Shown: piece after piece, positions 20,310-32,332 of the stretch | Layout of the letters: each line of letters opens with the position of its first letter | Position numbering within the stretch: the stretch's first letter is position 1 | NCBI RefSeq assembly: GCF_014805685.1 | Contig: NC_060896.1 | Span: 13,472,889 to 13,536,888 of the forward strand | Reading direction: 5' to 3' | DNA: 64,000 nucleotides | From: Silurus meridionalis | Taxonomy: Eukaryota; Chordata; Actinopteri; Siluriformes; Siluridae | Translations under genes and position numbers: made by a program | The notes under the pieces: model-generated | Told to the model about the DNA's origin: nothing | The model's input: the letters and a program-made list of their open reading frames with translations, nothing else | Databases searched by the model: none

Positions 20310-21290
20310 AAGAAAAACATTGAATAAGATATACTGGTAGTGTATACACATGTTTACACATTAATATTGAATTTATGAAAGAACATGTACGAAATTATGT
20401 AAAATAATTATGTAAAAAGAAAAATAATATGTAAAAAGTAAAAAAGAAATGTGGTAAATATTCAAGGATGTTTTACTTTTGACACCTTTAGCTTTGATGA
20501 TAGCTTTGCACACTCTTGGCATTTTTTTTTACCAAAGAAGATTTTTCTATTGATCTAATTTCTATACCTTATGTTCCTTGGCCCAATCAAGTTTCTTCTG
20601 CTTGCTGTTCTTCCGAAGTCATGTTTTTTTTTATCTCAAGATCATGAAGGCCTGACTCATGCATTCTCCTCTAAACAGTGGATGTTGATATATGTCTGCT
20701 ATTTAAACTGAGGTGCTGTAAATCATGGTTTCTGAGGCTTATAATTCTATTAAACTTATTCTCTGCAGCAGAGGTAGCTCTTGGTCTTCCATTCCTGGGA
20801 CAGTCCACGTGAGAGACTGTTTCATCATGGTTTTATCAACTGCGCTTTGAATACAAATTCTTGAGATTATTTCAATTGACTGGCTTTCATTTCTCAAAGT
20901 ACTGACGGACTGGCTTTCTTGTTGAAATATGGAATTGTAGCACTTATAGGGCTGTTGAATCTGTACTCACCCTTCCTTTGTACAAAAGTCAAGAAATATC
21001 ACAAGTAACTCTTGAATAGGCACATCTGTGAATTGAAAACCATTTCAGGTGACTACTTCATATATCTGATAAGAGAATGCCATGACTGTGCCAAGCTGTC
21101 ATAAAAAAAAAAAAAAAAAACTAAATGAAACAACTTAAACAACTCATAATGTATATATTTTAGATTGTTCAAACAAAATTATTTTGGTTGCTACAAAACT
21201 TTATGCATGTTCTTTCATAGTTTGGATGTCTTCAGTATTAATGTACAATGTTGAAAATAATAAATAAAAAAATAACCACATATAGTTATA
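20178..21290. mobile_element. Tc1-like element with internal inverted ends and (AT)n expansion
   Basis: The left tip (ACACTACCAGTCTATCTTATT) recurs inverted at about 20309-20347, on the far side of an (AT)n run at 20232-20306. Beyond it, 20375-20520 (GAAAGAACATGTACG ... AGCTTTGCACACTCTTGGC) mirrors 21040-21250 (CAGGTGACTACTTCA ... GAATGCCATGACTGTGCCA ... TGCATGTTCTTTCATAGTTT), the long inverted ends of a known fish Tc1-like family. The middle carries non-functional transposase-related sequence. No intact frame exists. Confidence 0.78.
20232..20306. repeat. (AT)n microsatellite
   Basis: AT run of about 37 units inside the Tc1-like element, flanked by inverted copies of the element tip. It produces spurious Tyr-Ile open frames. 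Confidence 0.95.
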
Positions 21291-22229
21291 AGAAAATGCA
21301 TATATATTTATAGTAGTGATGAATTATATTATATTCCTAACTGACAGATTCCTTTAAACATTTTTTAATTTTGACTGAAGGTTGTTCTGTCCTTCCATGT
21401 AAATTCCAGGAAGAGATCAGGCCACATCCAGAACTCAGTCAAAATAATCATTTAGGTTATTTCCTATATTAACCAGAAAACAATCATTTTTAGTACCCTT
21501 CAATTCATTTTAGTCTTTTTTCTCCCCTAATTAGTGCATCTTGTCTCTGTTCCTGTGGCTGTCTATCTCCAGCTCAAATTAACATGCCCTTGTGGTTAAC
21601 TTTCCCCATTTTGCTGAGCCACACTGTGCAAAAGTAGATATCAAAGAATCTTAAACAGACGGTTAGAGTGCTGAGTGGAAGGCTGCCAGGAACCACATTC
21701 ACAGCTTGTTGCTCAATGCACCAGAGTCCCAGCAGTACCCACGCTGTGTAGTGATTATTGGTATGTCAGTTAGTCTGACTGTTTTATTAAACACAATTTC
21801 TGCAAAATGCTTACAAGGTTTAAACACGGTATTGTTCCCCTCCAGCTGGATAATGACAGCAGTGTTTAGTCTTGTTAGGCTGTCGATAGATTGGAAGCAA
21901 TTATATTCTGCTTTAGCGCACTAACAACGGTATATTTCTATGCTGTTTACTGTGGCCAGCTTTGGATGGTGACTGAAAATGGGACCCCACAAAAACCCCA
22001 AAACATCTCATAGACCCAATAATTATAATTTTGGCCAACAAACACTTGGCTGCTCAATAACTTTGTTGTTTCCTAAATAGAGTCATAAGCATATGTTGCA
22101 GATTATATAATATGAAGATAGTTGATGTGACAGATGTGACTTTCAGACAGACATGTGACCAACTAGCTGAAACAGCAGACCACAAACCAAACCTGATTCA
22201 GTATACTGTCAGAAATTATTCCAGCATCT

Positions 22230-22274
<45 letters not shown>

Positions 22275-24180
22275 ACACACACACACAACCAGCCCAAAGG
22301 AAAGATTAAGTGTAGAGCCTTGACTGTTTGAGACAGCCTCTCCCTCTGATCAGCCTGGTGCATACACTTTCTGAAGAGCCATGCCAGCTGCTGGGCCACA
22401 CGGGTCTTCCAGAAGTGTTGGAGGTTTTTTAATGTGGCTGTGAATGTTTCCCCAGAGCAGGAATTAGCGGTAGCGTAATTACACAGTCGGCACAGAGCCC
22501 ATGTTTTGCATTGTGTCGGGGGGGGGCAACTAGCTCTGCTTGTGTGTATGTTTGTGACTGTTGATCATTAGTATTGGAAAATGCCTTGGCCACAATAAGC
22601 TGCGGTCTCTCCCATCTATTAAAAACATGAAAGAAAAAACCTCTTGTCTCTGGAGAGGGGAACCCACCAGACATAAACAGCCTGTTAAATGGAAAATGAC
22701 ATCTGTGTTCATTTGTCTCATGTGAGGTGGCCACATTTGGCAATCCTTACCAAAAAATTCCTTTCAATCGCTTGTATCAGGACATTTACAGATGGGGAGG
22801 TAGCTTCAATCATCTCTTTCCAGTGGCGCTTTGGAGCCCTAAGGGATATGCGGTGAGAGAGCGATTAGATGTAAACCCTCATCACACTTCATAGATGTTT
22901 GGCTCTTGCATCACTTCCTTCTCTGATGAATGTTTATGTAGACTTTTTTAAAGACATGTGGCTTTAATAAAATCGATGTAGGGTGAAATGTTTTCTGTTT
23001 ACACAGCTCCAATCATGTTCCCTGCTGTTATATGAAGCGGTCTAACCTTCTGGGAAATTTCTTGTTATCATTCAAGTTATCATTTAAGTGGTGGATATAT
23101 TGAGGAGGATTTAGGGCATGTTTGAGTCCTCATGCTGTAACAATAGTCAAGCTTTTAAAATGCAGTGTGTGCATTGGATGTGCTCAGGTCACTCAAAACC
23201 AAAGCATTGACATGCACGTGACTGTTTCACTCGGTTCAGCAAGGTGTCGTCGGCCAAGCATTAATGTGTTTTTAACTGAACCGACTTATTTTCACGACAT
23301 GTAGAACTGTGTCTTTTCATGTGCAAGTGAAGTGAAAAAGTCTCAGTGAAAGGTGGTTGTGAAAAAAGGTGGGTTTTTTATGCTCTTTCTGTCTCTCTTT
23401 GCATTAAGCTGGAGATAGAAGTAAAACAGCGACTAATGTCGTTCTTTGAAGCACCTGTCCTCTGCTCGCTTTTATCTCAGCTCCTTTAGAGATTTGGAGC
23501 ACTTTGATCACCATTGTGAGCTTGTGCCTTTGATTGCACCTTTGTGCATCAGAATTATCAGTGCATTGAAATGCAGATTCCCTAGTTAGTAACTTCCTAA
23601 AACCCACCTTAAAAAATCAGTTGATGACTCAATTATCTACCTGTGAATAGGGAAGAATTATTTTACACGTGTAACCCTTATACAGTCTGTGTGTTTTGTG
23701 TGTCTCCTCCTTCTTTCTTTTCTCAGAATTGGCCCACGTTACATCAGATTTTACATCAGTAATAAAGTAATCTAGCTGTGTGCTGTGTTTAGTAGGTGTT
23801 AAAGTAGTTGTATACTTGTCTTCTATAAAACAGTGCATCTTACAGTCACTTTCTTCTGTTTAGTGTGTTAAATCTTGCCTCATGATATCCACGTTGATGT
23901 GTGAATAATTCTTAAGTAAATATGATGTGACTAAACCGGAGTGAATGAGAAGTAATATGTTAAAATCGACATCGTTAATATTACATTTATACAAGTAAAC
24001 TATCATAAAGCAATAGATAGATATTTTTAAAGCAATAATAACCAGGTCTTACATATATACATCTCTTCTGGAGAAGTACTAGGTAACTAATCATTAGTAA
24101 TAAATAATCAACTCTTTCACTGTACAAACGGATTTAGATCATCATTAATTCCTAAGTACTGGGAGAAATGCAATGAACTA
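21291..24180. other. Intergenic, no gene recognised
   Basis: Unique-looking sequence with one (AC)n microsatellite at 22232-22288. Non-repetitive patches such as 22330-22880 have balanced composition and could be conserved non-coding sequence. No exon is supported. Confidence 0.45.
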
Positions 24181-24184
24181 ATAG

Positions 24185-24378
24185 AGAGATGGTCGCTTAG
24201 TGGTTAAGGCATTAAACTTTTGATCTGAAGATCATGAGTTCAAGTCCCAGTCAAAGCAAGTGTCCACTCCTTGCAAGGCCATTTATCCAATAGCTGCTCA
24301 GTTATATTAATCAGAAAAAAATTTGCATCTCCCTGGATAAAGGCATCTGCCAAATACCATAAAAGCAATGTAACAGTG
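24185..24378 (+). mobile_element. tRNA-derived SINE copy
   Basis: Head GGTCGCTTAGTGGTTAAGGC (A-box-like) and GAGTTCAAGTCCC (B-box-like), then TGCAAGGCCATTTATCC and TCTCCCTGGATAAAGGCATC-type tail, the classic layout of fish tRNA-derived SINEs. It is in the same orientation as the copy at 6081 and more complete. Confidence 0.78.
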
Positions 24379-24834
24379 CAGTAACATGTCGATCATTCTA
24401 GAACATTTAGGTAATGTCCAAATATTCAGTTATTCAGTACTATTTGGAAAAGTTCTCCCAAAGACACATACACTGAGTGATGCATTAATGTAAGCCAGCT
24501 GTTCGTGATTGTGTTTGGTGATTACTCAGGAGGAACCCTGGCCCAATTCCAAACAAAAGACTGATGGGAGGTAAGAAATCTATTCTACTGGACACTAGTG
24601 TTTCAGATAGACCATTTGACCCACAACTAAAGGTTCAAAGAGAGTTCAAAAGAAATACTAGTGAATACTGGGTGTGTTGACCTCTGCTTCTTCCATCTTT
24701 TTATGTTTATAATAGCAACAAATAAATACATTAATACTGTTTTTGGTGGGTTTTTTGCATCAGCTGGTGGTTCTTCAAAGGTATGAAAGACAACCTTTGA
24801 GGAATTGTATATCAAATATAAAAGATACAGTAAG

Positions 24835-24930
24835 TATCAGTGGACTTTGGATCCAAAGGTCATGAGTTGACATTCCGGCCACACCAAGCTGCCGCTGCTG
24901 CGTCTCTGAGCAAGGCCCTGCATTAGTTAA
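24835..24930 (+). mobile_element. Partial tRNA-derived SINE
   Basis: B-box-like GTCATGAGTTGACATTCC followed by CACCAAGCTGCCGCTGCTGC and GAGCAAGGCCCTGCA. It is the middle part of the same SINE type, 450 bp after the previous copy. Both ends are eroded. Confidence 0.6.
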
Positions 24931-27900
24931 TGTACAGTATTAAAATATGATATCCAAAAGATAAAAAAAAACTATTATTTATAAAAAAATGTATTGTAAC
25001 AGATTAAAATAGCATGCCTCACCAGTATTGCATATGCCATTATCATTTAATAAATACAGAAAACCATTAGTTTATTGCAAATTGCTTATCCGCTATTTCC
25101 CAGGTGTGTCCAGCAGAGAGCAGTCTTGGTCTACAATTAGATATTGAAAGGTTTCGACGCCTTGCAACTGTCATCCCAACAGATGGCGCTCTGGAGATTT
25201 TCTCTGGCTTCACTCTGTACAAATACTAAATTTAATTGTGTTGTTGCCCTGAGTGATGGTTAAATTCAAACAGCATGTCACTTGGAAAGTCTACATTTAC
25301 AGCAAAACCTTTAAGTTGTATGGAATCAACATGCATCAAGCTGCACACTGCTGCTAGCATGATCTTATGAAAATCACCTTGTGAGCATTAAAACCACCTG
25401 CTTATTATTTATGATACGGCAATTCTACTGGATGACTGAGCTCATTCTGCCACCATGTGCAAATGAGTGACAGAGCTGATCGTTAGCAGTGCGGCTATAT
25501 GAGTCAGCAGCATGACCCCAGTGGAAACCACAGACCTCAGCACTGTCTCTCTGCACTCTCACAGACTGTTCCCCCATAGGTTTGGCCTAGAGTTGACCTG
25601 TGGCCTGATTAGCGCACCCGGGTAGCTTTGGAGCAGATGAGAGTTTGTCAGTTAGCCTTGGTGCAACATTTAGGCATGCTGAGATTTCCCTCCCACTGAC
25701 TTCTAAACTTGTTAAAGGCTGCAGCTGGGATCTAATGAATGTGTTGAGAGCATCAGAAATTAATAAACATGTGGTTAGGGAGGCAGGATAAACATCTGTG
25801 GGACATCCAAGTATGTTTCCAATAAAACACTATTAAATTAAGAACACTTTTTTTCTCCCATTGTTTTCCTTTTGCAACTCAACAGTCGCATTTGTGCTGT
25901 ATGGATTTGCAAGCTGTTGTTAGATGGTTTGTGCATGTGGCTCAGATTTATTGAACAGCTTAGTCCAAAATAACAGGTTGTTTGCAGGAGAGCAGTAATA
26001 TGGTATGTGTCCTCCCCTGCGGCTTGCCAGGAGAGCTCGTGGGGAAATCATGTCTTTTACAAATATTTACTTTTGCCCAACAACATCTGCTAGATGTATT
26101 GTATTTTTCAATCCCCCCACCACCACCACCACCACCACCACCAAGCTAAGATTGATGTCCAGATGTTCCTAATAACGGCTGGTTATTTATCCACAATAAA
26201 ATAGTGGAGATGCCCTTGGGCAGGTAGAGACTTGTCCTGGTCTTTAAATCACAGCACTACCTAGTCTAGCCAGATTATAGTAGATTTGAGCAGTGGAAGG
26301 CCCTTAATATTTTAAAAGTGTTGTGGTTGGGATTAAGGTGGACAAGTTTTGTTATGTTCCTGCTTGTTAGTCAGTTTGCCACTCACCATGAAATTCCTGC
26401 ATGATCCGATTGCACCAACAGGTATTGCAACATAGGGTATTATTAATGATTTATACGCTGCCTGTTAGCTGTTACAGACATTTGGAATAGTAATATGTCC
26501 CCATGAGATGTTTAATCATCAGATGCCTTTGGATCGGAACAGCAGGCCTGGCCGGAAACTGGGACTCCTGCAGTTTTGTGAGGGTGTGTTTTATTTCTCC
26601 TGGTGAAGTGTGTGGTGTTAGGGGACAGATGGGCCCCTCTGCGGGGTTCTCTAACCTGCAGAGTACATACTGTGGTTCCAGATTCATTAGTTCTGCACTG
26701 TGTGTATGACCCACTGCAGATATGCTAACCTCTGCACAGCCAGACAGCATGAAACAGCAGGTCTGTGGTGGTTAGGAGAGACAGTTAGGAGTTCCCCAGG
26801 TACGGATATAACTTGAATCTGAAGATGCTTGTAATAAGAGTCATTTTGCTGCCACTTTGTGCTAATTAGTGGCGTAATCTCGCTCATACACTTTTTTGTT
26901 TTAATCTGCTCATAATATTTTCTAACAATCTTGTTTCTTGCTTTTTAAAAAGAAAGAAAAAACGTAACAAATTAGAGCCCAGTTTAAACCATTGTGACAC
27001 CAACCAGGCAATTACTAAATGTAAAGGAGTGAATTCTGTATATGTATAATATTCGTGTTAATGATGACAGTCTTTCTTTGCCTTTCACCATTACTCAGCA
27101 TTACACCTAAATGATATTAAAAACCTCCAAGTTGCACAATTCATATCTTTAGTTATACCTATTTCGTCTAATTATTGCATATAACAAATAATCAGCTAAA
27201 TCAAGATAATGTCTTCAACCTGGTTACCTAGTGCTTATGTGTGTGTATATAAATATATATAAATAGACTTATTAGCTGTTTTTATTTGCATTTGTTTATA
27301 AAGCTATGCATGATTTGTATACATTTGCATGTCTTTGTTTGTTTTCTTGACTTCATGTGACATACTTTTACCGCAGATGTTGGAACAGGCTTCTTCCGGA
27401 GGATCCAGCAGCCCATTAGTATAAAAGAAGAAGGGAGAGAAGAGGGGCAGTGGAGGGGAAGAGTGTGTGGTGTAAATTATTTGTGCTGGCAGATGTTCAC
27501 AGACCCAAATATGCATAGGTCTGTAGACCTGGCAGTTCCTCACTCCTGCCAAGGATACTTTCAGGAGTTTTTCTTTCCTTCCTTTTTTTCTCATGATGCA
27601 TGCAGGAGCAGTTGTTCTTCTGGCTGTTTTACAGCAAGCATTCATCTGAGCTGTCATCACCTCTAACCACTTTGGTGGAAATTATTTCACTCCCTTATTA
27701 AGGGAACTCCAGTGAAACATTACAGACGGCAGCCAGGTCAACATTCTTGGAGGCTCTGTCATCGCGCTGCTTTGCCTTGCTTGACGTTCTAGACACAGTA
27801 TTGGCAATATTTTTAATCTCCATTCAAATACACAGAGACTGTGAAGAGGAACTTATCATATTTATAATTATATATATCTTTTTTATCATATGTGCAATTC

Positions 27901-30900
27901 TGTCCTGAAGTTGTAAAACAATACCCTAAAAGAAAAACAGCATTTTTATTCATGTTATTGAACTTCACCACTTTTTACTGGTGTTAAAAGTCTGCCATAA
28001 AACGCATGATCTGGTCTGACTGTAGTGTTTCGGAGCATTCCACATTCGTGAACCACATGCTTCCAATTGTGGGTGAAATGTGGAAAATGTGTGTCACATG
28101 AAGGAAACAGCCATCGGTTTATTCTATTGCTTTCTTGATGAGACAGTGAGAAGTATCCATCCATATTAAACCCAAAAACCCATATGGTTTACTCTGGCTA
28201 GTGGTCAGATGAAGTAGTTTTTCATTTATTGTGACATCTAATCCGGCTGGGCTTTTGTTATACAATGTAAACTGCATAACTATTCAGTACGTTATGCCCA
28301 TAGTGACCTTTGGTCTGTGGTTCCTCGCAGATCTACAGCCATTTTGTCACTGTCAGGACCTTAACCTTTAGCAAATGTCACACTGATGGTATGTGTGAAC
28401 GCCATAACAATGATCATTGTGCAATCAACTCATGGGCGATGACTAGTAAAGCACAATTATCACAATTAACATATCCAGACAGTCACATGTAAACATGCTG
28501 GTCGTGATTTTAGTAGGGAGTACAATGACTGGAGCTGTTTCGTGAGGAGGACTTTTGGCAGACTGCCACAGATTGCCTTTCCCCTGAGGCCTCTTACTCA
28601 CCAGTCAAAGAAAAGGAGAATTACATATATTAAAGAGAGTAAACGGCTGTAATCACAGCTTGGGGAGGAGGCTAGAGGAGTTCTCAGCCTAATAAAAGTG
28701 TGTGGACAACTGCTAAAGCATCTTTATTCATTTTTAGCATACATCAGTCTGCTGCTAAACAACTTATTTAGCCAAGAATGTCCTTGCAAGTTGACAGAAT
28801 GGTAATCCATCATGTAACCCAAAATGCAAAACAGCATTATATTTGAAATGAATTAGGTATAGTGGCAGTTGTGACTAATCCATATATCATTTACAGTATA
28901 TTAGACATTTTTAACAAATGCCATTCATGAAGATTTCTTCCACATGTTTGGGCTTCCAGATTTGTCTAGTTTAAAATAAAGTCTGAGTGGCTGCCAAAAA
29001 TCTTCTTTTATAGCAAATAATCTAAAAGATTTCCCTGAACAAGTGTAAGTGTAGACAGTGTAGTAATGACTTCATTGAGCATTAGACTATTGTTTTGGTG
29101 TAAAAGGAATACATTGTTTGAGACATGTTTTTTGCAGAAAATAATAATAATTATCATATAACCTCAGCAGCATGTCAGATAAATATTCATTCAGTATTTT
29201 AGATTATTGCAATAGGTTTAATAATAATTAATGAACTAAACTATTTAATTACTAACTTAAATGACAACACAATACAAAGCACATTGATAGCACAATATGT
29301 AGTATTTATATTGAAAATAGTTAACGGAATAGCTTGTCGTCTCCTTTGGTGGCACAATTTCCCATATTTCGGCTAGGCCAAGCAAAATCCAACCATGAAA
29401 TCATCCTAGATTTCACTCCAGCACTGCACAAACCATGTAGCTGAAACACGGATCTCTAGACTATCTTGCTTACCTTGGCAGTGGCCCTAGGCCCTTTTTA
29501 TGAGGAGCAGTATGTTTGTTTGTTTGGCCAGCAGAGTTCACTCTGCTAGATGTGTGTTTGCCAGGTCAATTGAGTGAAGCAGGGTGACTAGGAGGGTCAA
29601 GGAGCGAAAAGATGAGCACAGCTGCAGGGCCTGGCTCACCCCTTTCTATCATTGCAGTGTTTATCACTTGTCCTCCTCGTGTGTGTTCCCTCATTTTTTT
29701 TTCCTAGGGAGTTGCTGGCCGTGGTAGTGAAGTTTGCACGGGGCAGACCACCAAAGCTCTCGGACTAGCTCTTCACTCCGAGAGTCAGATAAGAGGCCTG
29801 GAGCAGCTCCAGATGAATTAACTCCGGACCAAGCCTCTGACACAAACCAGGCCCTCGAGAGAAGCGCAGGCATCCATAAATATTTAGGCACCAAAAGAGG
29901 TTTATGGAGTTTGTTGTAAAAGGATTTATGGAAGGCTGCAAGTTCGTCCAGACTCGGGAGGGAAGCAGGGGGGCTTTTTTTGGAAGGAACACATCTCTTG
30001 ATGGTGTAAAATCAGAGTGGCCTGGAGGGGACTGATCCAAACAAGCACTTAAACACCAAGAACAAAAACCAGCACATCTGGCCTTCACCAGCCTTTCACA
30101 AAACAGGTGTGAGCTAATAAAAGGCTCTTTACCTGCTGTGGGAGGAATTCCATGCTGGTATGCAGAATACATCAACAGTTTTTGAGGCCTTATTAGGACA
30201 ACACAGCAATCATCTGCCTTCTATGTGCAACACGAGTAATTTACTGCTGCGAGCTTGATGTCCTGCAGGCGGTAGACGCTAATAGGAAGCTCCTGTGCTT
30301 ATTTGGGAAAGGAAGGTCTTTGGAGGGCTACCCTCATATCTGAACTCAACCAAACACTGGTCCTGCAACTAATAATAGCACTTCTGTGTAATTTCAGATA
30401 TCTTACTGCATATACTTCAGCTACACTGCATTTTGTTTGACGCTTTCAGACCATTAAGTCCCATTCTGTCTGGAATACAACATTTAAATCTGTCTTGTAT
30501 TTGAGATTTTTTTTTTCATGTTCATTAAATTAATGAAATTTCTATAACTCACAGAAATAGTTTATTCCTACAAATATTTGAATCTGAGTGCTTGTACGAA
30601 ACCCTTCATAACAGTCTGGTCACCAGTTTCCTGTCATGTTGACAAATTACAATCTACTGAAACATTTTCTCCACATATTACAACAAATCACATGAACTTG
30701 TCCATTATGGAAATCAATTTGACCCTCAACTCGGTTATTCTGGTAGACTGGTACATTTGGAGTATTGTAACTGCGTTAAAACTAAATAAACCGAACCCTT
30801 CAGACGATTGCCACTGCAATATCCGGCCATGTAGCTGAAACCCCACTCTGCTTTCCCTGTCAGTTTGTCAGACAGTAGCATAATAAAAGAGGGACTAAGG

Positions 30901-31721
30901 CTAGTCTTTGATATCAGGAAATATGAATTATTGAGCTGTCTGAAGATGAGGCTTTAGATTACAGCAGATCCTATCTCAGGCAGACATCACATAATGAAAG
31001 AGATTTATCATTTTAATATGTGCATGTCTGTGCTGTAAACAGAAGCTTGTGTTAGCGAAAATTCTCCAAGGGAGTGCACTTATTGGTGAGGGAGCTTGAG
31101 GTCGATGTAGTCATGTTCTACTGGCACCACATCCCATTTACATTCTCGTTACCTTTTTCTCATACTAGTTAATTGGGTTGTCAGTCACTCATCTTGCCCA
31201 CTTTTTTGAATTTATTCCTACTTGTTTTACTTCTATTTTCAGCAGATGTGTGTAGTAGTACAGCAAACTGCAGGACCACCTCTAGAGAATTTAGCTATAC
31301 AGGCATCCTAAATTGATGATGCATAGATTGAAAATGCTGTGCATAACAATGACATGCTAAGTGCTCTAAGTGAAAAGTAGTGAGCACTTGAGCCTGCTAT
31401 ATGTCACTAAAGACACATTGGGTTAACATTTTTAGTCAACAACGAACATGAACTCAACATGAGACTGAAGCGATACTAACCTGTATTGGTTATAGTGTTA
31501 GCATTGCTAATCAGAGTTAAGCAGCTATGCTTCACTCCTATAGCCCCGTTGCATCAGCTGTACCCAAAAATGGTCTTTATTTCGGAGTCGTTCTGTTTCA
31601 TCACCAACTTTACTTCACCAGTGTTCACCAGCAGGTTCTTTCCCCACCCACTGCCAGTGTGTACGGCTGTTTCTTTTCATACGGTTCTCTCCAGTATCTG
31701 GTGTAGTAAATTATGTCCAAC

Positions 31722-31725
<4 letters not shown>
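24931..31725. other. Intergenic, unique-looking, transposon-poor
   Basis: No host exon and no transposon recognised; a (CCA)n run at 26117-26143 is the only clear repeat. Patches such as 25430-25680, 26500-26900 and 29690-30180 have mixed composition typical of conserved non-coding sequence. The longest open frame (29765-30175, minus) lacks coding features. Confidence 0.45.
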
Positions 31726-31793
<68 letters not shown>

Positions 31794-31802
31794 CTCTCTC
31801 TT
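31726..31802. repeat. (CT)n microsatellite
   Basis: Polypyrimidine CT run of about 35 units. It faces a (GA)n run at 32286-32328, so the two could pair in single-stranded form. Confidence 0.95.
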
Positions 31803-32285
31803 ATCATCTTGCCAGGCCCCAGATGTAACTCTTTTCCTTTTTCTCATCTCCATTCACCATCTGTCCATGCCACAGTCATATGTTCTTCTGTGAAGAGGTG
31901 AGAGGTCCCTGTTGCTCTAGATAGCCTGGAAGATCAAGAGTCCTTATTATTCTGTTAACTGTACATTTATCAGACAAGAGAATAGACTTGAAGCACCTGG
32001 ACTATAATTAAGCTTTAATAGAGAATGGGTAAAAATGAGCAGAAGCAGTACCTGGGGATAAAGGTAGTGGGAAGCAATGTTCCTCTTTAATGTCTCTGAT
32101 AGCTCTGACAGGATTATTAATCAGGAAACTAAAGGAAATTTCTGGACCTTTTGCCCCTGGCTTCTTCACTTTAGAGTCTTTTAGTTGGGTCCATTCCCGA
32201 GCAGTGGCAGGGTCACCAGGTCCGCTGTTAATTGCTTCTGCAGGGTTTTGAATAACAATGAGCTGTACCCAATTACCAAGCCACA

Positions 32286-32286
32286 T

Positions 32287-32328
<42 letters not shown>
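32286..32328. repeat. (GA)n microsatellite
   Basis: GA run of about 20 units, reverse-complementary to the CT tract about 480 bp upstream. Confidence 0.93.

Positions 32329-32332
<4 letters not shown>

Noticed and set aside
29765..30175. 136-residue minus-strand open frame
   Set aside because: Composition is not protein-like, no family similarity, and it lies in a region better explained as non-coding.
31486..31893. Leu/Ser repeat-containing open frames
   Set aside because: Produced by the (CT)n tract; the same applies to open frames over other CT, CA and TA arrays.
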